A stretch of 64,000 nucleotides of DNA from Microvirga soli (GCF_016734765.1 NZ_JAERQE010000005.1:62001-126000), one strand, 5' to 3'; numbered from the stretch's first letter, positions 1 through 9,162 are shown. The notes: a model not told the origin generated them from the sequence alone. Translations and numbers: made by a program.

Positions 1-703
<703 letters not shown>

Positions 704-753
704 TCACTCCTGATGAGACGTAACGATGTGTGACTCTGATTACGGGATAGGCC

Positions 754-1068
754 TTAGGCGGCCTTCTTCTGGGCGGCGGTCTCTTCCAGCACACCCATGA
801 TGTCGCTCTCCTTCATGCTCAGGAGATCCTCGCCATCGATCTTGACCTCCGTGCCGGACCACTTGCCGAACAGCACGGTGTCGCCGGCCTTCACGTCGAG
901 GGGGACGAGCTGACCATGCTCGTTGCGGGCGCCGGGCCCGACGGCGATGACCTCGCCCTGTTGGGGCTTTTCCTTGGCGGTGTCGGGGATGATGATCCCG
1001 CCCGCGGACTTCTGTTCAGCCTCGATGCGGCGGACCACGATCCGGTCATGCAAAGGACGGAACTTCAT
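754..1068 (-). CDS. groES: Co-chaperonin GroES
   Basis: 10-kDa lid of the GroEL chamber. The 104-residue protein has the typical N-terminus [14 protein letters not shown] and the mobile-loop region [14 protein letters not shown], followed by the GEVIAVGPG and [14 protein letters not shown] strands. The length is slightly above the usual 95-97 because of an Ala/Lys-rich tail ([10 protein letters not shown]). A GGAGG ribosome-binding site precedes the ATG. It is the first gene of the groESL operon, and the upstream region holds a perfect 9-bp inverted repeat but no CIRCE element. Confidence 0.98.
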   Translation of the reverse strand: MKFRPLHDRIVVRRIEAEQKSAGGIIIPDTAKEKPQQGEVIAVGPGARNEHGQLVPLDVKAGDTVLFGKWSGTEVKIDGEDLLSMKESDIMGVLEETAAQKKAA

Positions 1069-1138
1069 GAAGCTTCCTCCAATGATATCAGTCTGTTGAA
1101 TACCTCAAGCGGAGCCGTTCGGGCCTCCGCGGCCGATG

Positions 1139-1167
1139 ATTTGGTTGAACGATCTTCATCGTTCAAG
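1139..1167 (-). promoter_or_regulatory. Putative heat-shock promoter / inverted repeat upstream of groES
   Basis: Read on the minus strand, CTTGAA (1167-1162) is followed after 17 bases by CCAAAT (1144-1139), resembling the CTTGAA...C-rich/AT -10 pattern of alphaproteobacterial RpoH promoters. The spacer contains most of a perfect inverted repeat, TTGAACGAT-N4-ATCGTTCAA (1145-1166). The -10 match is weak, and the repeat could instead be an operator or an mRNA hairpin in the groES leader. Confidence 0.4.
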
Positions 1168-1301
1168 AGGCGCGCGAAAAATTTTTCGGTCCTTATGAAG
1201 CCGAGTGCCAGCCCGGCCATACCGAGGTCCAATTGGACAACGGGTGCTCCAAGCGTTTATGCCCATTCCTGCAAGCACACATGGCACGCAGGGAGATCAG
1301 A

Positions 1302-1514
1302 ATGGTTGTCAGGGACAGCAACGGGGCGACCCTCAACGAGGGCGATTCCATACAGGTCATCAAGGATCTCAAGGTGAAAGGCTCCTCGAGTGTCGTCAAA
1401 CGCGGCACCGTGTTCAAGAACATCCACCTGACCGATGAAGAGGGCGAGATCGAGTGTCGGTCCGCCCAGATCAAAGGCTTGGTTCTCAAGACAGAGTTCG
1501 TGAAGAAGGTCTGA
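1302..1514 (+). CDS. PhnA-like small protein (alkylphosphonate utilization family)
   Basis: A 70-residue protein matching the C-terminal PhnA domain: MVVRDSNGATLNEGDSIQVIKDLKVKG is followed by SSSVVKRGTVFKN and a closing LKTEFVKK. The E. coli-type N-terminal zinc ribbon is absent, as in the common short form. Despite the name, the family is not shown to act in phosphonate breakdown, and its biochemical role is unclear. The start at this ATG is favoured over one 21 bases upstream because GGGAG sits 6 bases before it. It is divergent from groES and has no phn genes nearby. Confidence 0.85.
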   Translation: MVVRDSNGATLNEGDSIQVIKDLKVKGSSSVVKRGTVFKNIHLTDEEGEIECRSAQIKGLVLKTEFVKKV

Positions 1515-1538
1515 CCCAAGCGCTCCTTCGGGTGGGCA

Positions 1539-1760
1539 TCAATAGTGCGGCGGGGGAGGCTCTGGCGCAGACGGTCCGCCTGCATTGTCCTCGACCTCCT
1601 GCACCCGGTCGAGCACCTCATTGAGCTGCCGCGTGAGGCTGTCGATCTGCTTCCACTGGGCGACGACGGTCTGGTTCAGGTCCTCGATCACCTGATCCTG
1701 ATAGGCGACACGGATTTCCAGGGCCTCGATGCGAGCATTGACGGCTTCAGGATCGTTCAT
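1539..1760 (-). CDS. slyX: SlyX family protein
   Basis: A 73-residue, almost wholly coiled-coil protein ([20 protein letters not shown] with leucine/isoleucine heptads) ending in the family-typical Pro-rich tail ...PEPPPPHY. SlyX proteins are widespread and of unknown function. The ATG has GGAGG eight bases upstream and lies inside the end of trhO (14-base overlap), so the two genes are very probably co-translated. Confidence 0.85.
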   Translation of the reverse strand: MNDPEAVNARIEALEIRVAYQDQVIEDLNQTVVAQWKQIDSLTRQLNEVLDRVQEVEDNAGGPSAPEPPPPHY

Positions 1761-2499
1761 CGTTCGCCTCCACTGCTTCCACCAGCCCATGGCCGAGGGC
1801 CACCCGCTCGTCGAACACGAAGCACTCGCCCTTCCACCGGCTCTCGGCTTCCGGCATGTCTTCCAGATACTTCAGGATGCCGCCCTTCAGGTGGAAGACC
1901 TCCTCGAAGCCCTGGTTCAGCATGTAGGCGCTAGCCTTCTCGCAGCGGATTCCGCCGGTGCAGAACATGGCGACCTTCCTGTGCTTGGCCGGATCGAGCT
2001 CGTTCTTGACGAAATCCTTGAATTCGCTGAAGCGCTTGATCCGGGGATCGACTGCGCCTTCGAAGGTGCCGATCTCGACCTCGAAGTCGTTGCGCGTGTC
2101 GAGGAGCACGATGTCGGGCTCCTCCAGAAGCCGGTTCCACTCAGCCGGCGACACATAGGTGCCGACCCGGCGCAGGGGATCGGTCTGCGGATCGCCGAGG
2201 GTCACGATCTCCTTCTTGAGCCGCACCTTCAGGCGCTTGAACGGCATCTCGGTGGCTGAGGAAAATTTCAGCTCCAGATTGTCGAGGCGACCTCGGAACA
2301 CAGGCCCTGCCCGCAATTCGGCTATGAGGGCATCGATGCCCTCCTGCGTGCCGGCCACGGTGCCGTTGATGCCTTCATGGGCGAGGAGCAGCGTGCCCTT
2401 GATCCCGAGATCGAGGCAGAGCGCATGAAGCGGATGCTTGATCTCGCGGAAATCCGGCAGCTTTACGAACTGATAGAGAGCGGCAACCTTGTACGTCAT
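1747..2499 (-). CDS. trhO: tRNA uridine(34) hydroxylase TrhO (rhodanese fold)
   Basis: Oxygen-dependent hydroxylation of uridine 34 in tRNA anticodons, the first step to 5-(carboxy)methoxyuridine, is the known role of this YceA/TrhO family. The 250-residue protein has an N-terminal ferredoxin-like domain (residues 1-95, with the family segment [10 protein letters not shown]) and a rhodanese domain with the active-site loop [11 protein letters not shown], in which the catalytic cysteine is Cys180. Length and motifs are complete. It is the upstream partner of slyX. Confidence 0.93.
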   Translation of the reverse strand: MTYKVAALYQFVKLPDFREIKHPLHALCLDLGIKGTLLLAHEGINGTVAGTQEGIDALIAELRAGPVFRGRLDNLELKFSSATEMPFKRLKVRLKKEIVTLGDPQTDPLRRVGTYVSPAEWNRLLEEPDIVLLDTRNDFEVEIGTFEGAVDPRIKRFSEFKDFVKNELDPAKHRKVAMFCTGGIRCEKASAYMLNQGFEEVFHLKGGILKYLEDMPEAESRWKGECFVFDERVALGHGLVEAVEANDERS

Positions 2500-2570
2500 G
2501 GGGGCTGTTTATCAGGAGGAGCCGAGCCGGGGAACCCAGCTGCATGATCCGCGATGTCGCTCTACAGTTC

Positions 2571-2649
2571 GTCATGGCCGGGCTTGTCCCGGCCATCCAC
2601 GATTGCAGTCGTCAAAGACGTGGATCTCCGGAACAAGTCCGGGGATGAC
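2571..2649. repeat. 79-bp composite palindromic repeat, copy 1
   Basis: Begins GTCAT and ends ATGAC. It contains hairpin 1 (ATGGCCGGG-N5-CCCGGCCAT), a CCACG/CGTGG stem, and hairpin 2 (ATCTCCGGA-acaag-TCCGGGGAT, with one wobble pair). An inverse copy of identical length lies at 62575-62653. It sits in the gap between trhO and the amidase gene. Confidence 0.9.
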
Positions 2650-2669
2650 GGAGAGTATGTCATTTTGCG

Positions 2670-4133
2670 CTAAACCTTCGGCCAGGGCCGCGTCTCCGGG
2701 CACATCTCCTCCCAAGCCTGGGACAGCCGCAGCACGCCAACATCGTCGAAGCGGCGGCCGACAATCTGGAGGCCAATGGGCAGGCCGGCCTTCGTGTAGC
2801 CTGCATTCACGGAAGACGCCGGCTGGTCCGACATGTTGAAGGCGACCGTGTAGCCGATATGCTCGAAAGGCTCTTCCGGGTTGTGGATCGGGGACGCCAG
2901 TTCCGCCGGGTAGGCCACGCAGGGTGCAACGGGCGAGATCACGAAGTCGAAGCTTTGCGTGGCGGCCACCGCCGCGTGACGCATCACCATCATCTGGTTC
3001 ATACCGTGATAGACTTCCGCGCCCGTGAGGTTCCTGCCCCCTTCCGCCCATTGCAGGATGTAGGGCAGGATCTTCGCGCGCTCGTCCTCGCTTAAAGGCG
3101 CCATGTCGGTCCAGGCGCGCTGGCGCCAGAAATCGTCGAGGCCATCGAGCATCTCGCGGGTGATGAAGGCCGGCACTTCCTCGATGACGGCGCCGGCGTC
3201 GCCTAAGAGCTGCGCGGCCCGCTCCACCACTGCACGGATCTCCGGATCGAGCGGCATGCCAATCCCCGCCTGCATCATGACGCCGATCCTCAGCCCCCTG
3301 ATGCCGATGGTCAGATCGAGCCAGGGCAGATCCTGGTACGGCAAGCTCATAGGATCGCGCACATCGGGACGTGTGAGGCTCGTCATCATCAGGGCAGCGT
3401 CCCGCACGGTTCGAGTCATGGGACCCGCCACGCGGCCGTAGTAGGTCGGATCGATGGGGATGCGCCCGAAGCTGGGTTTGAGACCGAACACCCCGCACCA
3501 GGATGCCGGCAGACGGATCGAGCCGCCGATATCGGTGCCGATGTGGAACGGCCCATAGCCCGCAGCAGCCGCAGCGCCCGCCCCCGCCGAGCTGCCGCCG
3601 GGGTTCTTGGAGAGATCCCATGGATTGCGCGTGAGCGGATGGAAGCTGGAAAGGCCCGACGAGAGCATGCCGTAATCCGGCATGGTTGTCTTGGCCAGGA
3701 TCACGACGCCGTCCTCCCGCAGCCGTGCCGCAGAGGGCGCATCCTCGGATGCAGGAACGAGCGGACGAGCGGCGGTGCCGAGCGGCACGGGCGTTCCCTT
3801 GGTGGCGATGTTCTCCTTGATCGTCGCCGGAATCCCGTCCAGCGCCCTCGCCTCGCCCCGCATCCAGCGCTGCTCGGAATCCTTGGCAGCCTCCAGGGAA
3901 GCCTCGGGTTCAAAGGCGTAGAGAGCCTGAAGGCACGGCTCGCAGGTCTCTATGCGGGCAATGACCGCCTTCGTGACTTCCACGGGCGAGATGGCCTTGT
4001 GGGCATAACCTTCAAGGAGTTGGGAGGCCGACCAATCTGCAAGACCTGCGGATGTATTCCCCGTGGAGTGATATGCCGACGATTGTGTGCTCAATGCGAA
4101 ACTCTCCCGCTCGCGGATTCGAGCGGCAGCCAT
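2670..4133 (-). CDS. Amidase (amidase-signature family)
   Basis: Hydrolyses an unidentified amide. The 487-residue protein carries the full Ser-cisSer-Lys triad of amidase-signature enzymes: Lys106 (in IKEN), Ser181 in NPGGSSAGAGA and the nucleophile Ser205 in DIGGSIRLP. The flanking conserved blocks LDGIP, GLKPSFGRIP and GLPIGLQIVGRR are also present. The substrate cannot be told. It is not GatA, because no gatB/gatC neighbours occur. The first 20-30 residues look non-conserved, so a start further in is possible. It is a single transcription unit bounded upstream by a long non-coding gap. Confidence 0.85.
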   Translation of the reverse strand: MAAARIRERESFALSTQSSAYHSTGNTSAGLADWSASQLLEGYAHKAISPVEVTKAVIARIETCEPCLQALYAFEPEASLEAAKDSEQRWMRGEARALDGIPATIKENIATKGTPVPLGTAARPLVPASEDAPSAARLREDGVVILAKTTMPDYGMLSSGLSSFHPLTRNPWDLSKNPGGSSAGAGAAAAAGYGPFHIGTDIGGSIRLPASWCGVFGLKPSFGRIPIDPTYYGRVAGPMTRTVRDAALMMTSLTRPDVRDPMSLPYQDLPWLDLTIGIRGLRIGVMMQAGIGMPLDPEIRAVVERAAQLLGDAGAVIEEVPAFITREMLDGLDDFWRQRAWTDMAPLSEDERAKILPYILQWAEGGRNLTGAEVYHGMNQMMVMRHAAVAATQSFDFVISPVAPCVAYPAELASPIHNPEEPFEHIGYTVAFNMSDQPASSVNAGYTKAGLPIGLQIVGRRFDDVGVLRLSQAWEEMCPETRPWPKV

Positions 4134-4484
4134 GCTGAAGCGATCCTTCCGATCGGTAAACCTGTTTTACCGCATCTCCGTGCATGACCCTATGAACCCC
4201 GCGCAGGGCATTCCGGTAAGGATTACTCCAAGCCGCCTCTTTGTACTCTTAGGAGGCATCCGCAACGCATCATCGGCACAAAGCTGGACCGGTGATGTTT
4301 GCCTGCTGAAAACACCCCTGTTCTGGCTAAGGTAACGTTTTCGAGAGATGGCGGAATAACAGCTTCGCTTGGCTGTTTATAACTAAGCAGCGCAGTTACG
4401 CAGCCAACAGTTGTGTTAATATAGTCCTTTAAAGATGCCTGATTTCCTTTCTTGGAAGCCAGCACAACACGGTGACACCTTGCC
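4134..4484. other. Non-coding interval between amidase gene and Crp-type regulator
   Basis: 351 bases, clearly lower in GC than its surroundings. No convincing gene, tRNA or riboswitch was seen. It must hold the divergent promoters of both flanking genes, but no strong -35/-10 pair stood out. Confidence 0.6.
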
Positions 4485-5219
4485 ATGAAGAATGGCCCCA
4501 AGGCTGACATTCACCGGAAAAACCGGCTCCTTGCCACCTTGGAGCCAGAGGACTTTTCTTGGCTTGAGCCTCACCTTGAAGTCGTCGACCTGCCCCGAGG
4601 CAAGGTCCTCTTTGAGATGGGAGAGCCGATCAGGCACACCTACTTCCCCCACGATGCGATTGTTTCGCTTCTAACGGTCCTTCACAGCGGCGGATCTGTC
4701 GAGATGGCCGTCTTCGGTCGGGAGGGCGCCCTTGGATTTGTGAGCGCACTCGTCACCCGCCAATCGTTCGGTCGCTATGTCACTCAAGTTCCAGGAACAG
4801 CCTCGCGCGTTGCTTTGGAATGGCTGAATGAGGGCGTGGCCATGCGGCCGAAACTGCGGCATGCCATGTTTCGCTTCACCGAGGCATTCCTGGCCCAGAC
4901 GCTTCAGATCGTCGCCTGCAATGCCGTTCACAGCGTGGAAGCCAGATGCTGCCGCTCCATCCTGACGACGCGTGATCGCACCGATCGGGACGATGTCCCT
5001 CTGACCCACGAAGCGCTGGCCGAGATGCTGGGCGTCCAGCGCTCCACGGTCAGCAGCGTCACGAGCGTGCTGCAAAAAGCCGGTCTCATCGTTCAGGGAA
5101 GAGGCGCGCTCAAGATCACTGACCGGGAAGGCCTCGAAGCGACGGCATGCGAATGCTACCACGCGATTCGTGGCATCTTCGACAAGCTCCTGCCGGGCGC
5201 GCTCAGACCTAATCGATAG
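4485..5219 (+). CDS. Crp/Fnr family transcriptional regulator
   Basis: A 244-residue regulator with an N-terminal cyclic-nucleotide-binding-like beta-barrel (about residues 15-125) and a C-terminal winged helix-turn-helix (LTHEALAEMLGVQRSTVSSV, residues about 172-191, then LQKAGLI). No cysteine cluster of FNR type is present in the N-terminus, so it is not an oxygen-sensing iron-sulphur FNR. It belongs to the alphaproteobacterial group of Crp-like proteins with a conserved CR...RD linker before the DNA-binding domain. The ligand is unknown, and the spacing to neighbours suggests a monocistronic unit. Confidence 0.85.
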   Translation: MKNGPKADIHRKNRLLATLEPEDFSWLEPHLEVVDLPRGKVLFEMGEPIRHTYFPHDAIVSLLTVLHSGGSVEMAVFGREGALGFVSALVTRQSFGRYVTQVPGTASRVALEWLNEGVAMRPKLRHAMFRFTEAFLAQTLQIVACNAVHSVEARCCRSILTTRDRTDRDDVPLTHEALAEMLGVQRSTVSSVTSVLQKAGLIVQGRGALKITDREGLEATACECYHAIRGIFDKLLPGALRPNR

Positions 5220-5224
5220 GATTG

Positions 5225-5260
5225 TATGCCCTCTCCTATACCGAAGGGCATAGAAGTTTT
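5225..5260 (+). terminator. Weak terminator-like hairpin after the Crp-type gene
   Basis: TATGCCCT (5225-5232) and AGGGCATA (5245-5252) form an 8-bp stem with a 12-base loop, followed by GAAGTTTT. It starts only 6 bases after the stop codon. The loop is long and the T run short, so termination is inferred only. Confidence 0.4.
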
Positions 5261-5334
5261 CCGATGAAATCGATTTCTTCGCGTTTTGTGTCGGGTTCCC
5301 AACAGACGGGGTAACTCCGGCTTAGTACCTTCGA

Positions 5335-5362
5335 CCTCTATTAACGCAAAGTTAATAAGAGG
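5335..5362 (+). promoter_or_regulatory. Hairpin covering a ribosome-binding site
   Basis: CCTCT-ATTAAC-gcaaa-GTTAAT-a-AGAGG forms an 11-bp stem with one bulge and a 5-base loop. Its 3' arm AGAGG is the Shine-Dalgarno sequence of the gene starting at 5369, so folding would hide the ribosome-binding site. Confidence 0.5.
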
Positions 5363-5368
5363 AAGACG

Positions 5369-5653
5369 ATGGGCGATACTAAATTTCATAAAGATGAATT
5401 CAGTAACGGGGCCAACCATCCGAGGATCTACTCACCCGCCATACAGCCCTTGCTGCAGTCTCTCCTGGCAACCTTGGCCGATCTCGATTTCGACTACGAG
5501 AAGGAGCGCGAGAAAGTCAGCAACGGGTCTCCCGATATGACCATCAAAATCCGTGCCCTCGAAAAGCTCAAGAACCGGCATCGCGAGCGCCGCGACCCAT
5601 ACATTCAGCAACTCGCTGTCTTGCAGAAACGCATGATGGACCTGAGGACCTGA
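5369..5653 (+). CDS. Hypothetical protein, charged coiled-coil
   Basis: Not recognised. The product is 94 residues, highly charged and without a signal peptide. Residues about 25-90 are predominantly helical with heptad-like spacing (LLQSLLATLADLDF, then IRALEKLKNRHRERR), consistent with a small coiled-coil protein. A clear AGAGGAAG ribosome-binding site six bases before the ATG supports translation, and a hairpin overlaps it. It follows the Crp-type regulator with its own upstream region. Confidence 0.6.
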   Translation: MGDTKFHKDEFSNGANHPRIYSPAIQPLLQSLLATLADLDFDYEKEREKVSNGSPDMTIKIRALEKLKNRHRERRDPYIQQLAVLQKRMMDLRT

Positions 5654-5808
5654 TCGAACTCATAGACATCTGTTCGGCGCAGGAACGCCAAGCGCCGGGC
5701 TTGAATAACAAAGAACTCTTTGGGGGCTAAAGCACTCGATGAACAGGTCACACGGGTGCCGTCACAAGACCTGAGCACACCACACATGCTCACGCGGGAT
5801 TGTCGCCA

Positions 5809-6240
5809 ATGACAGAGGAAGAGATTGAGGTTGTTGCGGAAGAACTGGCTAAGATCGGGGGTGTGACCTGGTACCCGGGACGCGAAAGGGGAACCCTGAT
5901 GAGGGTGGTCTGCGATCGCTACCGCGACCGCGCCAGGGTAGCCATCGAGGCCTTGGAGCGATACCGAGCCGCCAGACATGCGAGCGTGTCGCAGGACAAC
6001 GAGAGGCCTGCAACGCTCTCGGCGATCAGCGCACCGGCCTCCCTCGCCAACGATGATATCAGGCCGGGAGCAACCGTGATCTACCGTCCTCCCGGGGATC
6101 GCAGGGCCTACCCTTGTCGCGTGGTCGAGATCAAGGGCAACCGCGCCTATCTCGCCCCCATCCTCAGGGCTTGCACCGATTGGGTTTCCATCGAGCACCT
6201 CATGCCGTCCAAGGCAGAGGATGCCGTAGCCCACGAATGA
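5809..6240 (+). CDS. Hypothetical protein
   Basis: Not recognised. The product is 143 residues and soluble. The N-terminal half is acidic and helical (EEEIEVVAEELAKIGG). The C-terminal half has a small beta-rich segment (RPGATVIYRPPGDRRAYPCR, then VVEIKGNRAYLAPIL) reminiscent of an SH3-like or KOW-like barrel. An in-frame TTG nine bases upstream is an alternative start, and neither has a strong ribosome-binding site. It is convergent with the solA-type gene and separated from it by a hairpin. Confidence 0.55.
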   Translation: MTEEEIEVVAEELAKIGGVTWYPGRERGTLMRVVCDRYRDRARVAIEALERYRAARHASVSQDNERPATLSAISAPASLANDDIRPGATVIYRPPGDRRAYPCRVVEIKGNRAYLAPILRACTDWVSIEHLMPSKAEDAVAHE

Positions 6241-6248
6241 AGGGCAAA

Positions 6249-6278
6249 AGGGCGGTTCGTTTCCGAGCCGCCCTCACC
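6249..6278 (-). terminator. Terminator of the amine oxidase gene
   Basis: An 11-bp stem (AGGGCGGTTCG paired with its complement, TTTC loop, 6249-6274) lies between convergent genes. On the minus strand the stem is followed by TTTTGCCC, fitting an intrinsic terminator for the minus-strand oxidase gene. On the plus strand there is no T run. Confidence 0.65.
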
Positions 6279-6332
6279 GGTTGCGATGACGGACACCTGC
6301 CGGATCAGCTTGCCATGGAGTGCCTTGCCGCG

Positions 6333-7472
6333 TCAGGCCGAGCGTGATCCGAACCGGCGGATCTGAAAACGGGAGATATCGTTCGTCGATGCTCTTCCCA
6401 AGGCGAGATCGGCCAGCACCTCGCCGATGACGCTGGCGAACTTGAAGCCATGTCCCGAGCACGGGGACGCCAGGACGATCCGTGGATCGACAGGCGAGAG
6501 ATCGATCACGAAATCATCGTCGGGCGTACGGGTGTACATGCAGGCGCGCATCTGCCGGAGGGGGCCATTGGCGTCCGGCATGGCCAGCGCGAGCATCCGC
6601 CGGATCTGCGCCTCGTCTTCAGGGTTACCGTCCTGCGCCAGATCGCCTGCGGATGGCAGAACCAACCCTTCCCGATGGGAGGCCGTCTTGACGCCGGTGC
6701 CGGCGAAGTCCGGAAAGCCGTAGCAAGCGTCGTCCTCGGATTCGAGCAGAAAGACCGGGCAGCGATCCGGCGTGAAGAGCGACGGCTCGAACGGCGAGAA
6801 CCAGCCGAGCACCTGACGGGTGATCTTGAGGTGCGGTTTCAGCTCGGGGGCAAAATCGCCGATCCACGCGCCGGTCGCGACGATCACCGAGCCGGCTTCG
6901 ATCACCTCCGTGTCCGTCCGCACGCGGATCCCGGCACCGAAGGGCTCGATGCCCAGAACACGCGTGTTCATGCGCGTTTCCGCGCCATGACGCTCCGCCT
7001 GCTGGACGAAAGTTCGGATGGCAAGCTCCGGACGCAGCAGCCCGCCTTCAGGCTGAAAAAGCCCTGTCCAGTCGGACGGAACCTTGAAGCCGGGAAACCG
7101 CCGGGTGATGTCGGCCGCGCTCAGCACGTCGTGAGTCAGGTCGTGCTGCCTGGCAGCCTCCAGCGAGCCGCTCACGATGGAAGCGCCCGGATACCCCGCT
7201 TCGAGAGCGCCCGTCACCGTCAGGATCGTTTCGCCCGAGAGCCTCTCCAGGTCGCGCCACTTCTCGAGAGCACGGCGCGCCAGAGGCACGTAGGAGGGAT
7301 GTTCGAAATAGGACAGGCGGATGATTCTGCTCTCGCCGTGTGACGATCCTTTGTCGTGGCCGGGCTCGAACTGTTCGATGCCGACGACCCGATGACCTTG
7401 GCTGGCTAGGTTGAACAGTGCAGCGCTGCCCATAGCGCCAAGCCCGACTACCGCCACGTCGAATGTCGTCAT
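6333..7472 (-). CDS. FAD-dependent amine oxidase, N-methyltryptophan oxidase / sarcosine oxidase type
   Basis: Oxidatively demethylates a secondary amine (N-methyl-L-tryptophan or sarcosine are the family substrates) using covalently bound FAD. The 379-residue protein has the N-terminal dinucleotide-binding motif [10 protein letters not shown] (Gly10, Gly12, Gly15), the FAD strand [20 protein letters not shown], and Cys311 in [13 protein letters not shown] at the position of the covalent flavin cysteine. Length equals that of monomeric MTOX/SoxA enzymes. The ATG chosen has AAGGA seven bases upstream, and a longer form starting 24 bases earlier is less well supported. The actual substrate is not shown by context. 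Confidence 0.85.
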   Translation of the reverse strand: MTTFDVAVVGLGAMGSAALFNLASQGHRVVGIEQFEPGHDKGSSHGESRIIRLSYFEHPSYVPLARRALEKWRDLERLSGETILTVTGALEAGYPGASIVSGSLEAARQHDLTHDVLSAADITRRFPGFKVPSDWTGLFQPEGGLLRPELAIRTFVQQAERHGAETRMNTRVLGIEPFGAGIRVRTDTEVIEAGSVIVATGAWIGDFAPELKPHLKITRQVLGWFSPFEPSLFTPDRCPVFLLESEDDACYGFPDFAGTGVKTASHREGLVLPSAGDLAQDGNPEDEAQIRRMLALAMPDANGPLRQMRACMYTRTPDDDFVIDLSPVDPRIVLASPCSGHGFKFASVIGEVLADLALGRASTNDISRFQIRRFGSRSA

Positions 7473-7674
7473 CGAATATCCTTCACCCGTCATCATGCAG
7501 GATCGCCTGCATGGCGGAGCCGCATACCGTCAGGTTAGCCTAAAGCCTTCCGCTTCCCTGCCAACCCGTATTCACGCTCTTGCGCATCATGTTCCGCAGG
7601 AAAAGGCTGCCCGCGGCAAGGGAACTCTTTCGGTGCCGATGCGATTCCCTGTGCATCGACAGAGGAGGAACGAC

Positions 7675-8193
7675 ATGAGCCGCGGCTTTCCATCCATGAC
7701 AGCACTTTTGGGCCTTCTGGCCGTTGCCGGTTTCCAGAACCGGGACAAGCTTTCCGAAATGTTCGGCAGTGCCATGGGCAACCAGGGCGGAGGCCAGCCC
7801 GGCGGCGCCGGTCAGCAGCCGGGCGGAATGGGAGGAGGAATGGGAGGCCTTGGCGGGCTTCTGGGCGGTGGAGGCCTGGGCGGACTCCTGGGCAGCTTGG
7901 GCGGCAATGCGAGCCCCGGCGGGCTGGTGAGCGGAGGCCTGGGTGAACTGGTCGACAGCTTCCGTCAGAACGGCCACGGCGACACGGTTGATTCCTGGGT
8001 GGGCACCGGCCCCAACAAGGAGGTTGCTCCAGACCAGCTGGAGGGCGCCATCGGCCCCGACGTGCTCGCAACGCTCACGCAGCAGACCGGCCTGTCCCGC
8101 GAAGAGCTTCTGGCTCGTCTGTCGAGGGAGCTTCCCAAGGCGGTGGATCAGTACACCCCTGGCGGGCGTCTTCCGAGCCAACAGGATTTTTAA
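7675..8193 (+). CDS. YidB-like DUF937 family protein
   Basis: A 172-residue protein. A short N-terminal helix ([19 protein letters not shown]) is followed by a Gly/Gln-rich low-complexity stretch (residues about 35-85, [20 protein letters not shown]). The conserved DUF937/YidB C-terminal domain comes next ([19 protein letters not shown], then [20 protein letters not shown] and the ending [10 protein letters not shown]). Its function is unknown. A strong AGAGGAGGAA site precedes the ATG. The glycine-rich segment makes the domain boundary clear. Confidence 0.85.
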   Translation: MSRGFPSMTALLGLLAVAGFQNRDKLSEMFGSAMGNQGGGQPGGAGQQPGGMGGGMGGLGGLLGGGGLGGLLGSLGGNASPGGLVSGGLGELVDSFRQNGHGDTVDSWVGTGPNKEVAPDQLEGAIGPDVLATLTQQTGLSREELLARLSRELPKAVDQYTPGGRLPSQQDF

Positions 8194-8225
8194 GCGACCT
8201 GCAGCATAGGTTTCGCTGTGTTTTA

Positions 8226-8263
8226 GGCCATACGCTCCGGGATTATGCCGGCAGCGTATGGCC
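8226..8263. repeat. Perfect 11-bp inverted repeat
   Basis: GGCCATACGCT and AGCGTATGGCC separated by 16 bases, 32 bases after the yidB-like stop codon. There is no T run on either strand, so it may be a 3'-end stabilising hairpin or a weak terminator. Confidence 0.6.
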
Positions 8264-8465
8264 GAGATGCGTTGTGGACGTGACCTCCCTACCATCGAGG
8301 AACCGCGAGATCGGCAGGTCCCTCATTCTCATTGAGGTGTGACCGCCGGCATCCTGGAACTTCATCCTTTTGTCCTGGCCGCTACCTCCATCGTTTTCTT
8401 CCCCATGCTCAGCAATCGGATAGGCTTTTCCAACTTCGTCATATGACGAGGTGAGGGAGAAGCTG

Positions 8466-8699
8466 ATGCATACGGATCGGTTTGTCGTCTTCAAGTTTCA
8501 GGGCGAGTGGCTGGTCACCTACGCAGACCGGCAGCAGACGGCGTTTGCAACACGGCAGGACGCGGAGCGATCCGCATTCGACGCCGCCGATATTCTCGCT
8601 TCCAGCGGCCATGCCGTCTCAGTCCTCATCATCCCGGACGAGGCGGAAGGGACAACCCCAATGCCGGACAAGAGCGAACAAAGGACGAGCTTGAACTGA
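8466..8699 (+). CDS. Hypothetical protein, DUF2188-like pattern
   Basis: A 77-residue soluble protein. The order 'short strand (RFVVFKFQGEWLVTYADRQQ), helix with Ala repeats (FATRQDAERSAFDAADILAS), strand (HAVSVLIIPD)' resembles small DUF2188-type proteins of Hyphomicrobiales, but the match is by pattern only. GGGAGAAG seven bases upstream decides the start at the second possible ATG. Its neighbours give no clue to function. Confidence 0.6.
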   Translation: MHTDRFVVFKFQGEWLVTYADRQQTAFATRQDAERSAFDAADILASSGHAVSVLIIPDEAEGTTPMPDKSEQRTSLN

Positions 8700-8817
8700 C
8701 CTGAAGCGTTCTCACTCCGCCCCGATATCAACTCTGGGGACAGAATGAGCTTCAGGCTCATGTCTTCTCGCCAAGACCAGCCTGCCGCAAGCTTGGGCAT
8801 TCAGTTGCCACAATTGA

Positions 8818-9126
8818 ATGCCCAATAGCCAAGATACCCTCGATCGTTCATTGGAGAGGATTGTGATCGCAGCCTACGATCTTGACGAAATGGTTGATCT
8901 CCTTGCCCTCAATCGCCCCTTCGAGGGCGTGGCTGGCCAGGCCATGGCCGGCAAGGTTGCCACACTGCCTCTTCGGGAAGCGGTAGCCCTGGTTGTCGAG
9001 GATTGGGCCGACGACAAGTTCCGGCAACTGAGCGCCGTCATCGTCAGGCATTCAGGACCCGCCATTCGAGGCTTCGAGGAGATTAAGGATCTCTACGTAA
9101 AAGCAGAGGCTGCCCCCGCCTCCTAA
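8818..9126 (+). CDS. Hypothetical protein
   Basis: Not recognised. The product is 102 residues, soluble and mainly helical (ERIVIAAYDLDEMVDLLAL, LREAVALVVEDWADDKFR). Codon use and composition match the neighbouring real genes, but no ribosome-binding site of note precedes the ATG, so a different start or a false call remains possible. It lies between another small orphan gene and the tRNA-Ser promoter. Confidence 0.5.
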   Translation: MPNSQDTLDRSLERIVIAAYDLDEMVDLLALNRPFEGVAGQAMAGKVATLPLREAVALVVEDWADDKFRQLSAVIVRHSGPAIRGFEEIKDLYVKAEAAPAS

Positions 9127-9162
9127 CCGGCTGGGCTCACCTTAAAACGGTGAATTTGGACC

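Noticed and set aside
1069..1220. CIRCE/HrcA operator upstream of groES
   Set aside because: No TTAGCACTC-N9-GAGTGCTAA or near match is present; a lone GAGTGCCAG at 1204-1212 has no partner half.
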